Shown piece by piece: positions 28,866 through 37,323 of a stretch of 57,946 nucleotides of DNA (positions are counted from its first letter, which is position 1; every line of letters begins with the position of its first letter). Source of the DNA: a virus. The stretch spans positions 1-57,946 of IMG/VR virus record IMGVR_UViG_3300008735_000870. One strand, given 5' to 3'. Made by a program: the position numbers and the translations under genes. The notes beneath the pieces are model-generated. The model did no database searches and was not told the DNA's origin. It saw only the letters and a program-made list of their open reading frames with translations.

Positions 28866-30353
28866 ATGCCTTATACTGTAAACAAAACTAATAGTTCAGC
28901 ATCACCAAATGCTTACACAGTTCAGGATGGTGTAGTTAATACACAAACTGATTTAAGTTTAATTGGAAAAGGATATGCAGGATATGGAGAAAATATTGCT
29001 GAAAACTTTTTACATTTATTAGAAAATTTTTCAAATACAAGTGCACCAACAAAACCAATTATAGGACAACTTTGGTATGATTCAACAAATTCAAGATTAA
29101 AAGTTTATAACGGAACTAGTTGGGGACCATTAGGTGGAGCATCGTATCAATCAACAGCACCGTCGGCACAAGTGTCAGGAGATATTTGGATAGATTCAGA
29201 TACTGGCCAAATGTATTTTTATAACGGAACAACAAATATATTAGTAGGCCCACCTGCAGGTACGGGTACTACAAATGGATTTACATATGATACAATTTTA
29301 GATTCAACAGATGCTAATCAAAATATTACTAAATGGTATAATGACGGAAATTTAATTGCAATTATTTCAGAAGATAGTTTTACACCAAAAGCGGCCATAT
29401 CAGGATTTGCAACAGTTACAAAAGGTATAACACTTTCAACAGCAATTACAGATATCAAATTTGCAGGTACATCAACTGACTCAGATAAATTAGGCGGAGT
29501 TACGGCGGTAAATTATTTGAGATCAAATGCAAACGATACAACAACTGGTACATTAGGAATTGTAACAGATTCAGGAATGACAGTAGGAATAGATAGTGAT
29601 TTATCTCTTACAGTTGATAGTAGTGGAGCAATTATTTCAAATACAATACAAGATACAGATATCACATTTAAAGTTAATGATGGCGGAGTAACAACTCCTG
29701 TAATGACTATTGATGGTTCTGAATCAAGAGTAGGAATTGGTACATTAACACCATCAACAAAATTAGAAGTTTCGGGTACAGTTACAGCCACAGAATTTGT
29801 AGGAGCAATTACAGGAAACATAACAGGTACAGCAAGTTTAGATATGCCATTAGCAGGTGGTACTATGACAGGTACATTAATATCTCAAGCAATAACACCA
29901 TCAGCTGATGCTACATATGATATTGGAACATCATTATTAGGATATAATACAGTTTACGCCAAAGCAACATCGGCTCAATACGCTGACTTGGCAGAAAAAT
30001 ATACATCAGATTCTGAGTATGACATAGGTACAGTTGTTATATTTGGAGGAGATAAAGAAATTACACAATCAACAATAGCAGAAGATACAAGAGTAGCAGG
30101 AGTAATAAGTGAAAATCCTGCTTACTTAATGAATGACGAGTCAGAAGGACAGGCAGTTGCACTTGTAGGAAAAGTTAAATGTAAAGTACATGGCACTATT
30201 AATAAAGGTGATCTTTTAACAACGTGTGGACAACATCCAGGATGTGCCAAAAAAGCATTCTCTCCAAAAATTGGATCTATTATAGGAAAAGCAATGGAAG
30301 ACTATGTTGGAGCAGAAGAAAGCGTCATTTTAATAAGTGTAGGGAGACAATAA
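28866..30353 (+). CDS. Tail-fibre-like structural protein, paralogue 1 of 3
   Basis: 495 residues. Residues about 28-130 form a conserved head: LSLIGKGYAGYGENIAENF, LLENFSNTSAPTKPIIGQLW, then a repeated LYxYNGTxW-type unit (KVYNGTSWGPLGG, MYFYNGT). Two other genes (30369 and 34307) share this head. The middle (about 200-330) is a repetitive beta-rich shaft. The C-terminus (about 375-495) starts YADLAEKYTSDSEYDIGTVV and ends in small beta strands; it is shared with paralogue 3 but not 2. A resemblance to autoproteolytic C-terminal domains of phage appendages is possible but unproven. Likely role: virion fibre or its adaptor, contacting the host surface. Confidence 0.72.
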   Translation: MPYTVNKTNSSASPNAYTVQDGVVNTQTDLSLIGKGYAGYGENIAENFLHLLENFSNTSAPTKPIIGQLWYDSTNSRLKVYNGTSWGPLGGASYQSTAPSAQVSGDIWIDSDTGQMYFYNGTTNILVGPPAGTGTTNGFTYDTILDSTDANQNITKWYNDGNLIAIISEDSFTPKAAISGFATVTKGITLSTAITDIKFAGTSTDSDKLGGVTAVNYLRSNANDTTTGTLGIVTDSGMTVGIDSDLSLTVDSSGAIISNTIQDTDITFKVNDGGVTTPVMTIDGSESRVGIGTLTPSTKLEVSGTVTATEFVGAITGNITGTASLDMPLAGGTMTGTLISQAITPSADATYDIGTSLLGYNTVYAKATSAQYADLAEKYTSDSEYDIGTVVIFGGDKEITQSTIAEDTRVAGVISENPAYLMNDESEGQAVALVGKVKCKVHGTINKGDLLTTCGQHPGCAKKAFSPKIGSIIGKAMEDYVGAEESVILISVGRQ

Positions 30354-30356
30354 ATA
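30349..30356 (+). promoter_or_regulatory. Late-promoter-like AATAAATA overlapping a stop codon
   Basis: AATAAATA contains the TAA stop of the upstream fibre gene. T4 spacing predicts a transcript start near 30362, seven nt before the ATG at 30369. A second TATAAATT directly abuts that ATG (30361-30368). The leader would be too short for a ribosome site. Confidence 0.45.
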
Positions 30357-30368
30357 CGGGTATAAATT

Positions 30369-31772
30369 ATGGCTTATACAATAAACAAAACAGACGGCTC
30401 AGTAGTAGCTACAATAACAGATGGTACAATTGATAATTCAACATCATTAACGCTTTTTGGAAAAAGTTATTCAGGATTTGGTGAATTATTAAATGAAAAT
30501 CTTTTAAAATTATTAGAGAATTCAGCCTCAACGGCACAACCAACAGCACCGATAACAGGTGAATTATTTTTTGATACTACAACAGCACAATTAAAAGTTT
30601 ATGATGGTACATCATTTAAACCAACAGGTGGTGCAAAATCACAAGCTACCGCACCAGTTACTGCATCAGCAGGAGATTTTTATCATGATACTGACGATGA
30701 TCAAATATATTTTTATACTGGTAGTGCTTGGACATTATTAGGACCAGTTTACACGTCAGGACAAACATTATCAGGATGGTATATTGAAACACTTGGAAGT
30801 TCAGGCGGAAACAAAGTTGTTTCTTCTATGTACGTAGGAAATACTAGAGTTGCAATTTTATCTAAAGAAACATTTACACCAACAATAACTCAAACTGGAT
30901 TTGCTGTAATATATGTAGGAATTACATTAAATTCTACATTAGGTGCTGTATTTTCAGGAACAACTACGTCGGCAACGGCACTTGATTCAACTGACACTAC
31001 CAATTCTGGTGATCCAAGTGCGGCTGTACAAGGAGGTGCTCACTTTTTAAGATCAAATGCGGCAGATACAACAACTGGCGCAATAACAATTGATGCAGAT
31101 ACAGGATTAATTGTTGGTGATGCACAAGAATTATCAATAACAGTTGCAAGTAATAACGTTACAATTGCTCAAACATCAAATAATAAAGATTTGTCATTTA
31201 CAATTAATGATGGAGGAGTAACAAAAACTCCTTTAGTATTTACAGGTTCAAGTGGTGATATTACTTTAACAGGTAATACAACAATTACAGGAAATTTAAC
31301 AATTACTGGATCTTACGATAAAGCATCAGTTGATGTATCTACATATGTAGATGCATTTATCGGATTAAATGAAGGAAATGCAACAAACGTTGATGGTGGA
31401 TTAATTGTTGAAAGAGGATCAGGCTCTGAAGCAAGAATGTTTTGGGATACATCAGAAACATTTTGGAGTGCTGGAGTAACAGGATCATATTCACAAGTAA
31501 TTAGATTAGCAGATGCCACAGCTGATGGTAATGCGGCAAAAGAAAAAGTTTTAAAAACTACTGCGGCAGGTAACGTTAAAGTTACAACAGCAACATTGGC
31601 GGCAGTAGGAACAATTGCTGAGGGTGATACATCTAATTTAAACGTACCAACCATTGGTGCCGTGGTTACATTTGGTGACTTATGGGGCGGTTCAGCAAAA
31701 ACTGTTTCAACCTCTAATCCAACATCAGGTGATGGTAACGACGGAGACTTTTGGTTTGTAAGGGAGACTTAA
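30369..31772 (+). CDS. Tail-fibre-like structural protein, paralogue 2 of 3
   Basis: 467 residues. The head (about 1-130) matches the neighbours: LTLFGKSYSGFGELLNENLL, ENSASTAQPTAPITGELFFD, KVYDGTSFKPTGG and IYFYTGSAWTLLGP. A beta-rich shaft follows with a NTTITGNLTITGSYD stretch near residue 305. From about 320 on the sequence resembles paralogue 3 (DAFIGLNEGNATNVDGGLIV versus the NTSTLRVEDNIIELNRN region there). It lacks the YADLAE C-terminal domain of paralogues 1 and 3; the end (GDGNDGDFWFVRET) is unique. No obvious ribosome site precedes the start, but a late-promoter-like motif lies 13-20 nt upstream. Confidence 0.7.
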   Translation: MAYTINKTDGSVVATITDGTIDNSTSLTLFGKSYSGFGELLNENLLKLLENSASTAQPTAPITGELFFDTTTAQLKVYDGTSFKPTGGAKSQATAPVTASAGDFYHDTDDDQIYFYTGSAWTLLGPVYTSGQTLSGWYIETLGSSGGNKVVSSMYVGNTRVAILSKETFTPTITQTGFAVIYVGITLNSTLGAVFSGTTTSATALDSTDTTNSGDPSAAVQGGAHFLRSNAADTTTGAITIDADTGLIVGDAQELSITVASNNVTIAQTSNNKDLSFTINDGGVTKTPLVFTGSSGDITLTGNTTITGNLTITGSYDKASVDVSTYVDAFIGLNEGNATNVDGGLIVERGSGSEARMFWDTSETFWSAGVTGSYSQVIRLADATADGNAAKEKVLKTTAAGNVKVTTATLAAVGTIAEGDTSNLNVPTIGAVVTFGDLWGGSAKTVSTSNPTSGDGNDGDFWFVRET

Positions 31773-31781
31773 TAATCCTTT

Positions 31782-33863
31782 ATGAGCACTATAATCAAAG
31801 AATTCATATACACAGGTGGAGTTCATATAGCCGAAGTCCCGCATGGAACGACAACACTTACATTACATTTATGGGGTGGTGCCGGAGGTGGCGGAGGTGA
31901 TGATGTTGGAGATGGTGGACCGGGATCATCTGGCCAATATGTTACAGTAACAAATTTAGATATATCTTCATATGCAGGCGTCAAAAATATTAGCGTTACA
32001 GTAGGTGGAGGTGGTGCTGGTGGATCAAGTGGTGCTGGAGCTGAAGGTGGAGAAAATGGAAAAAGTTTATCAGCCTATTCAGGTGGTGTAGGTGGTGCGG
32101 CAGGGCCAAACAATCCCTCAGGATCAGGAGGTGGCGGTGGCGGAGCCACAGTTGTAACAGTATTCACAAATGGACAAGCAATTGACAATACAATAGTAGC
32201 CATAGCTGGGGGTGGTGCTGGCGGTGGCGGTGGCGGTGCCAAGTCAGGTGGAGCCGCTGGATCTAATACAAATAGTGCCACAGCAAACGCAACAGGAACA
32301 TTAGGAGAAAATGGTGCCCATCATAGTGCAGAAGGTGGTGGTGCAGGTGCTGGAGGCGGTGGAGCCGATGGCGGAAAAGGCGGATCAGCTGATACAGGAG
32401 ATATAGGAGCATTTGGTGGAAGAGCAGGATCAAATACTGTACCAGCAGGTGGATCTCAAGCTAATGGTTCAGGTGTAACACCAGGCGGAACCGCAGTAAG
32501 TTATTATGCATCAGGTATAGCAGAAGGTGGAGCTCATGCCCAAACAGGTGGAAACGGAAAAGCAGTTTTAATTTTTACAATACCAGCAGAAGCACATTAT
32601 AAAGTTGGTGGTGTATGGAAAAAAATTACAGGAATACATAAAAAAGTTTCAGGAACATGGAAATCACTTGTTGCAGGATACACAAAAGTTTCAGGAGTAT
32701 GGAAAGCCTTATTTGCTAACGATGTAAATTTTTCTATAAACTATGCAGGATTTGGTGACGACACTGGCTCAACAACGTCAGGTACGGTAGGAGTTAGAGG
32801 TTCTATACCAGCCACTCCAGCAGAAGTGGCTAATCCACCCGGAGGCGGTGGAGAATCAAGACCAGTTCCACCCCATAAATGTCAAACTGGTAGTTGGCCA
32901 GCTGATTACAATCTTAACGATCCAAATGGGCAAGTAGTAAAAGGTTATTGCAAGGAAACAAAATCTGACTCTTGTTTCATTGCAGGTACCATGGTTCGTA
33001 TGGCAGATGGCACAGATATAAAAATTGAAGATGTAATAGTTGGTGATATGCTAAAAGGAAAAACTAGTGATAATGAAGTTATCGCTTTAAAACCTAGTAC
33101 TTTAGGTAATCAACGATTATATGCTTTTAATGGAAGTAATAATTTCTTTGTTACTGATGAACACCCATTTTGGACAAAAGAAGGATGGAAATCAATTAAT
33201 CCAAAAGCAACAAAATTATATAATGAATTGGAAAGTGGTGCATTAAGCATTGGAGATTATATACAAACATTAGATGGAATGATAAGAATAAAATCAATAG
33301 AATCAAAAGAGACTGAAAATAAAGATTTATCATTGTATAATTTTGAAGTGTCAGGAGATCATTCTTACTTTGCAGATAGATATTGTGTTCACAATAAACC
33401 AAAAATTATTTGTACAAAATTATTCGAGCTAGGTTATCTACCACAAGAAGTATACACAGCAGATCAAAAATTTGGAGAGTGGTTACGTGAGAACGATCCT
33501 TATGCATATTTTGGTTATGTCAAATGGGCAAGTGTTGTAGTTGAATGGATGGATAAAGAAGGTCCACAATGTATGTTTTGGATTAGAGACAAAAAAGCAC
33601 GAGGTGAGAAGCAAAAAGCTCTTGCTATAAGTTGGGCAAAGAGAATTGCTACTCCATGGGCACAACATATGGCTTATAGAATGGGAACATTACCAGAAGA
33701 TAGCAAAGCAGGTAGAATGATAATGAAATTTGGACTATGGTTAAGCCGTTTAATTGGTAAAACTACAAATACTACAACAGATACAAAATCGGTAACACTT
33801 GGATATAGTATGTGGACAGTATTTGGAATATTGTACATTCTAGCAGGAATAAAAGGAAAATAA
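31782..33863 (+). CDS. Glycine-rich tail protein with an embedded Hint (intein-like) domain
   Basis: 693 residues in four parts. Residues about 25-255 are a Gly-rich domain with GGGGG and GGAGG runs, as in phage adhesin tips. Residues about 270-310 contain repeats of the form KVxGxWK. Residues 398-538 are a Hint domain: CFIAGTMVRMADGTDIKIED (Cys398 start, block A), VTDEHPFW (Thr458, His461, block B) and YCVHN (His537-Asn538, block G), with no homing endonuclease. The next residue is Lys539, not Cys/Ser/Thr, so ordinary splicing is unlikely and self-cleavage more likely. Residues 539-693 (KLFELGYLPQEVY; WASVVVEWM) are a separate domain of unknown role, ending in a hydrophobic stretch (MWTVFGILYILAGI) that could cross a membrane. 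Confidence 0.78.
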   Translation: MSTIIKEFIYTGGVHIAEVPHGTTTLTLHLWGGAGGGGGDDVGDGGPGSSGQYVTVTNLDISSYAGVKNISVTVGGGGAGGSSGAGAEGGENGKSLSAYSGGVGGAAGPNNPSGSGGGGGGATVVTVFTNGQAIDNTIVAIAGGGAGGGGGGAKSGGAAGSNTNSATANATGTLGENGAHHSAEGGGAGAGGGGADGGKGGSADTGDIGAFGGRAGSNTVPAGGSQANGSGVTPGGTAVSYYASGIAEGGAHAQTGGNGKAVLIFTIPAEAHYKVGGVWKKITGIHKKVSGTWKSLVAGYTKVSGVWKALFANDVNFSINYAGFGDDTGSTTSGTVGVRGSIPATPAEVANPPGGGGESRPVPPHKCQTGSWPADYNLNDPNGQVVKGYCKETKSDSCFIAGTMVRMADGTDIKIEDVIVGDMLKGKTSDNEVIALKPSTLGNQRLYAFNGSNNFFVTDEHPFWTKEGWKSINPKATKLYNELESGALSIGDYIQTLDGMIRIKSIESKETENKDLSLYNFEVSGDHSYFADRYCVHNKPKIICTKLFELGYLPQEVYTADQKFGEWLRENDPYAYFGYVKWASVVVEWMDKEGPQCMFWIRDKKARGEKQKALAISWAKRIATPWAQHMAYRMGTLPEDSKAGRMIMKFGLWLSRLIGKTTNTTTDTKSVTLGYSMWTVFGILYILAGIKGK

Positions 33864-33866
33864 ATA
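33859..33866 (+). promoter_or_regulatory. Late-promoter-like AATAAATA overlapping a stop codon
   Basis: The motif overlaps the TAA of the Hint-domain gene. T4 spacing predicts a transcript start near 33872, exactly at the AAGGAG ribosome site (33872-33877) that serves the ATG at 33886. It would give separate late expression of the two small genes and fibre paralogue 3. Confidence 0.45.
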
Positions 33867-33885
33867 TGCATAAGGAGACATCTAA

Positions 33886-34125
33886 ATGGTAACAAAAGCA
33901 GAAGTTACAGAATATATTGATGCACAATTTGTTGGTGAAGAAGGTGACGCAAATCACATTTTTTGGCGGGAACAACAGCATTTTGTTGAAAAATTTTATG
34001 TAGGTAATAGACTTTCTGTAATTCAGGAATGGATGTCACCAGAAGTTGCAACAATATTACAGAAATTAATTGGTGAAGCTTCAATGGTGAAAAAAATTGC
34101 AAAGAATAGGAGTAATAGTTCATGA
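33886..34125 (+). CDS. Small conserved-looking protein of unknown function
   Basis: 79 residues, with a strong AAGGAG ribosome site eight nt upstream of the start. The N-terminus MVTKAEVTEYIDAQF resembles the start of the next protein (MITKQECADYINANM), so the two small genes may be diverged duplicates. The remainder is helical and mixed-charge, with a basic end. It overlaps the next gene by four nt (ATGA). Position between the Hint-domain protein and a fibre protein suggests a tail-fibre chaperone or attachment role, but nothing in the sequence proves this. Confidence 0.6.
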   Translation: MVTKAEVTEYIDAQFVGEEGDANHIFWREQQHFVEKFYVGNRLSVIQEWMSPEVATILQKLIGEASMVKKIAKNRSNSS

Positions 34126-34307
34126 TAACTAAACAAGAATGTGCAGATTATATTAATGCAAATATGTCAGTAGCATTAACTCCTGAAGAAAGAGATACGC
34201 TTAGAAATTCAATAGTCAATAGTAAAGTTCCAATATTTTTATCTGAAATATTAATTGAAGTATTCGGTGATGTTACAATGTTAGTTGACATAAGGGACGC
34301 AGAATAA
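34122..34307 (+). CDS. Small protein of unknown function, possible duplicate of its neighbour
   Basis: 61 residues. The start (MITKQECADYINANMSVAL) parallels the preceding 79-residue protein, and the rest is a short helical segment with an acidic end. Start overlaps the upstream stop (ATGA) and the stop overlaps the start of the fibre gene (TAATG), so the three are translationally coupled. No family recognised. A role as a small fibre chaperone is only a guess from position. Confidence 0.58.
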   Translation: MITKQECADYINANMSVALTPEERDTLRNSIVNSKVPIFLSEILIEVFGDVTMLVDIRDAE

Positions 34308-35956
34308 TGGCTTACGAAATAAACAACACATTTGGAACTAAAATAGTTTCATTAGCAGACGGTACGTTAGATACCACTACTACGGATCTTGCACTCTTTG
34401 GAAAAGGTTATGCAGGATTTGGTGAGAAATTAAATGAAAATTTCGTAAAACTTCTTGAAAATTTTAATAATACATCGGCACCGTCAAATAAAATAACAGG
34501 TCAGCTGTGGTACGATCAAACAAATAAACAAATTAATATCTATACTGGTACAAAATGGAAACCAGTAGGATCAACAACTAACTCAACGTCATCACCTACT
34601 AATGCATCACAAGGTGATTTATGGTTTGATACAGGTAACACACAATTATATGTTTATACAGGTACAGGATGGTCATTAATTGGACCAACAACAATTGCAG
34701 GATCAGGCGTAACAGCAATGATTGGTGAAACCATACAAGATAATGCAGGAGTAAACAAATCAATATTAAAAGGTGTACAGGAAGATACAGTAGTGTTTGT
34801 AGTATCAGGAGAAGCATTTACTCCACACGCAACTGAAACAAATTCTGCGGCTTTAATTACAGCAGGATTTTCTACAATATCACAAGGTATTCAATTATCA
34901 TCGTCAGTTGCAAATGTAAAATTTAGAGGACTTGCAACAGATTCAGATAAATTAGGCGGAGTTGCGGCGGCAAATTATTTGAGATCAGATCAAAATGATA
35001 GTACTACTGGTTCATTTACTATTGCAAATGATACAGGAATAATTTTAGGTGCAGGTTCAGATATTACAATGTCTATGAGCAGTGATAACTTTACAATCGC
35101 ACAAACTACTATTAATAAAGATATTATTTTTACAGTTAATCAAGGTGGTGACACAACTACTATAATGACAATGGATGGGTCAACAGGAAGATTAGAACTC
35201 CCTACTGTTGGAGATATAAGAATTAAAGGGAATTTAACAGTTGATGGTGTAACAACTACGGTGAATACATCAACATTAAGAGTTGAAGACAATATTATAG
35301 AATTAAACAGAAATATTTCTTCAAATGCAGGAATGCCAAACTACACAGGTTTGAAAGTAAACAGAGGTGAAACGTCAGTTGCAACTGAGCAAGATTTATT
35401 TTGGGTTTGGGATGAAACATTTGCAGATGATGGCACAACACTATACGGAAATGCAGGAGGAGCCTGGACAGCATTTAAATCAGGTGGTGGAGATGGAGCT
35501 GAATTATCAGCGGCAACATTGGTTGATATACGAGCAAATGTAGTACACGCACAAACAACAAGTGCCATGTATGCGGATTTGGCAGAAAGATATGAGTCAG
35601 ATATGCAATTGGAAGTTGGAGATGTTGTTATGTTAGGTGGAGAAGCAGAAGTTACTAAATGTAACAAAGAATTATGTGACAAAGTTTTTGGAGTTGTAAG
35701 TAATTCTCCGGCATTTTTAATGAATTCTCAAGCAGGAAATAATGATTCTCATCCAATGATAGCACTTAAAGGAAGAGTACTTGTTAAAATTAAAGGAAAA
35801 GGAAATGCTGGAGATCGTATCGTTTCAGCAGGAAATGGTATAGGAAAAGTAGCATCAATTGATGAATGTACGGCTTTTAATGTGCTAGGAAGACTAATAA
35901 AGGATAAATATTCAGTAGATACAATATTAACGGAATGTGTAATAGGAGTTAAATAG
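34307..35956 (+). CDS. Tail-fibre-like structural protein, paralogue 3 of 3
   Basis: 549 residues. The head (about 1-130) has LALFGKGYAGFGEKLNENFV, LLENFNNTSAPSNKITGQLW and two xYTGTxWxxxG units, matching the genes at 28866 and 30369. A beta-rich shaft (about 190-330) includes KLGGVAAANYLRSDQNDSTT, nearly identical in pattern to paralogue 1 (KLGGVTAVNYLRSNANDTTT). Residues about 330-400 resemble paralogue 2. The C-terminal domain (YADLAERYESDMQLEVGDVV, about 422-549) matches paralogue 1. It thus shares pieces with both neighbours, suggesting recombination among the three. Likely a virion fibre or fibre adaptor. Confidence 0.72.
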   Translation: MAYEINNTFGTKIVSLADGTLDTTTTDLALFGKGYAGFGEKLNENFVKLLENFNNTSAPSNKITGQLWYDQTNKQINIYTGTKWKPVGSTTNSTSSPTNASQGDLWFDTGNTQLYVYTGTGWSLIGPTTIAGSGVTAMIGETIQDNAGVNKSILKGVQEDTVVFVVSGEAFTPHATETNSAALITAGFSTISQGIQLSSSVANVKFRGLATDSDKLGGVAAANYLRSDQNDSTTGSFTIANDTGIILGAGSDITMSMSSDNFTIAQTTINKDIIFTVNQGGDTTTIMTMDGSTGRLELPTVGDIRIKGNLTVDGVTTTVNTSTLRVEDNIIELNRNISSNAGMPNYTGLKVNRGETSVATEQDLFWVWDETFADDGTTLYGNAGGAWTAFKSGGGDGAELSAATLVDIRANVVHAQTTSAMYADLAERYESDMQLEVGDVVMLGGEAEVTKCNKELCDKVFGVVSNSPAFLMNSQAGNNDSHPMIALKGRVLVKIKGKGNAGDRIVSAGNGIGKVASIDECTAFNVLGRLIKDKYSVDTILTECVIGVK

Positions 35957-35960
35957 CAAT

Positions 35961-36941
35961 ATGGCATACGCAACAGGGGATTCAATTTTAGACGATCACT
36001 ATGAAAGTTTTTTAAACGGTAGTTCAGCAGGAGCATACGGAATTAACCACATAGGTGGAACAGGAGCAGGTGAGTACGGCACAGGGCAAACTCATTTAGT
36101 ATCAGTAGCCGCAGGTCAAACAATTACAGCGGCACAATGGAATTCATTATTTACACAGATGGATAATATTGCAAATCACACAAATGATTCAATAACATCA
36201 ACAACACAAAGATCAGCTGGTAATACAATTGCGGCAGTGGCGGCAATACAAACAGATTTAAATACACTAGCGGCATCAGTTGCGGCAGGATGTCCAAATG
36301 CAACAGCCGTATCGGAATCAGCAGAATTACAAAGTTCAGTTTCAAGTACAAGATGGAATGGTACACACGTAGTAGAACATTCAATTACATTTTCAAATAA
36401 CACAGATTTAAGACACTTTTTTAATTCAGGCGGAAAAATGAGAATGAAATTTACTAGAAATAGTGGTGGAACAGCAGGTGGTTCAACTGCAACATCAAAA
36501 GATAGTTCAGTCGATGAATTAATTACAGCAATTGGTAACTTTGATTTAAAACAAACAACATCAAGTAGATCAGGATCTGGAGAAACGTTAACAACAGACG
36601 GTTCTACAACTGGTGTTAGAGATTTAAGTACGAGTTATGCAACATTAATAAAACTTACACAAAGTTCAGGTACGTATACTACAATGTTTGTTCAAGTAGA
36701 AGCAAAATTAGATGCGGCAATTGGTACAGCAGTTACAGTAACAATGAAATACACATTAAATGATGTAGATACCACAGATGCGGCTTACACTTCTGGTAAT
36801 TTAAGTTCAGTTGATGTAAATGCAGAATTTATTGGTATAACAGATTTTGCTACTCATACAATGAATCCAACGACAGCACAAGGGTTGGCGTCAGTAGCGT
36901 CGATTGCCTCAAGTGCAGTTGTAAGTAATACCACAACGTAA
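35961..36941 (+). CDS. Virion structural protein, Ser/Thr-rich, unknown role
   Basis: 326 residues. It begins MAYATGDSILDDHYESFLNG and continues with Gly/Ala-rich and then Ser/Thr-rich beta sequence. I recall similar proteins from marine T4-like phages annotated only as structural. The middle (VVEHSITFSNNTDLRHFFNS, about 138-157) and MRMKFTRNSGGT look like a beta-sandwich. It is the last gene of the structural block; a 61-nt gap with a sigma70 promoter separates it from the glycan cluster. Function is inferred from position only. Confidence 0.62.
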   Translation: MAYATGDSILDDHYESFLNGSSAGAYGINHIGGTGAGEYGTGQTHLVSVAAGQTITAAQWNSLFTQMDNIANHTNDSITSTTQRSAGNTIAAVAAIQTDLNTLAASVAAGCPNATAVSESAELQSSVSSTRWNGTHVVEHSITFSNNTDLRHFFNSGGKMRMKFTRNSGGTAGGSTATSKDSSVDELITAIGNFDLKQTTSSRSGSGETLTTDGSTTGVRDLSTSYATLIKLTQSSGTYTTMFVQVEAKLDAAIGTAVTVTMKYTLNDVDTTDAAYTSGNLSSVDVNAEFIGITDFATHTMNPTTAQGLASVASIASSAVVSNTTT

Positions 36942-36967
36942 TAATTAATCAAAAACATTTTACCATA

Positions 36968-36996
36968 TTGACTATGTTAATAATTAACTGTATAAT
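36968..36996 (+). promoter_or_regulatory. Near-consensus sigma70 promoter producing a likely leaderless mRNA
   Basis: TTGACT (36968-36973, five of six), a 17-nt spacer and TATAAT (36991-36996, full consensus) precede the gene at 37003. With usual spacing, transcription starts about seven nt after the -10, which is the A of the ATG at 37003. The message would therefore have no leader and no ribosome site. It stands at the head of the overlapping 37-54 kb operon, after the late structural genes, so it marks a switch to host-type transcription. Confidence 0.75.
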
Positions 36997-37002
36997 ACAG
37001 TT

Positions 37003-37323
37003 ATGGATATTGGCACCCTTAAAGACTATTCTGATCTAGCACATGATCTAGCACAAATTAAAAAGAATGCTCTGGAAAAAATGCGGAGCAGGCAGATTGT
37101 GGCATATAATGGCAGGCTTTTTCAAGCCAATGCTGAAACCATAAATGTAGTTCAAACATTTAAAGCACATTCTAAAGATTTTTATATGTTGGACACTAAC
37201 GATAATCCTTGTCACATAACAGATCCAGATGAATTTTTGAGAATATTAATTGAAAGAAATCAAGAAACACTTAATACCTATCATCAATTACACGAGGATC
37301 TGAAAAACAAAAGGCTCAAATGA
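37003..37323 (+). CDS. Small helical protein, unknown function, first gene of the glycan/radical SAM operon
   Basis: 106 residues. It is mostly helical: a Lys/Arg-rich start (LAHDLAQIKKNALEKMRSRQ), a central QIVAYNGRLFQANAETINVV segment and a C-terminal helix ending LKNKRLK. The centre recalls phage proteins of the DUF4376 type with a YNGxxFxA motif, often placed near tail-fibre genes, but this is not a firm assignment. The start coincides with the predicted transcription start of the promoter at 36968-36996. It overlaps the next gene by four nt (ATGA). Confidence 0.6.
   Translation: MDIGTLKDYSDLAHDLAQIKKNALEKMRSRQIVAYNGRLFQANAETINVVQTFKAHSKDFYMLDTNDNPCHITDPDEFLRILIERNQETLNTYHQLHEDLKNKRLK

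Noticed and set aside
32075-32281. Proline-rich minus-strand open frame
   Set aside because: It is the reverse complement of the glycine-rich repeat region in the Hint-domain gene.
32973-33395. A full self-splicing intein
   Set aside because: The residue after Asn538 is Lys rather than Cys, Ser or Thr, and no endonuclease domain is present, so only a Hint-type cleavage domain is claimed.
37081-37083. An internal ATG as the real start of the first cluster gene
   Set aside because: Possible, but the upstream reading frame has normal codon use and lies exactly at the predicted transcription start; the longer form was kept.
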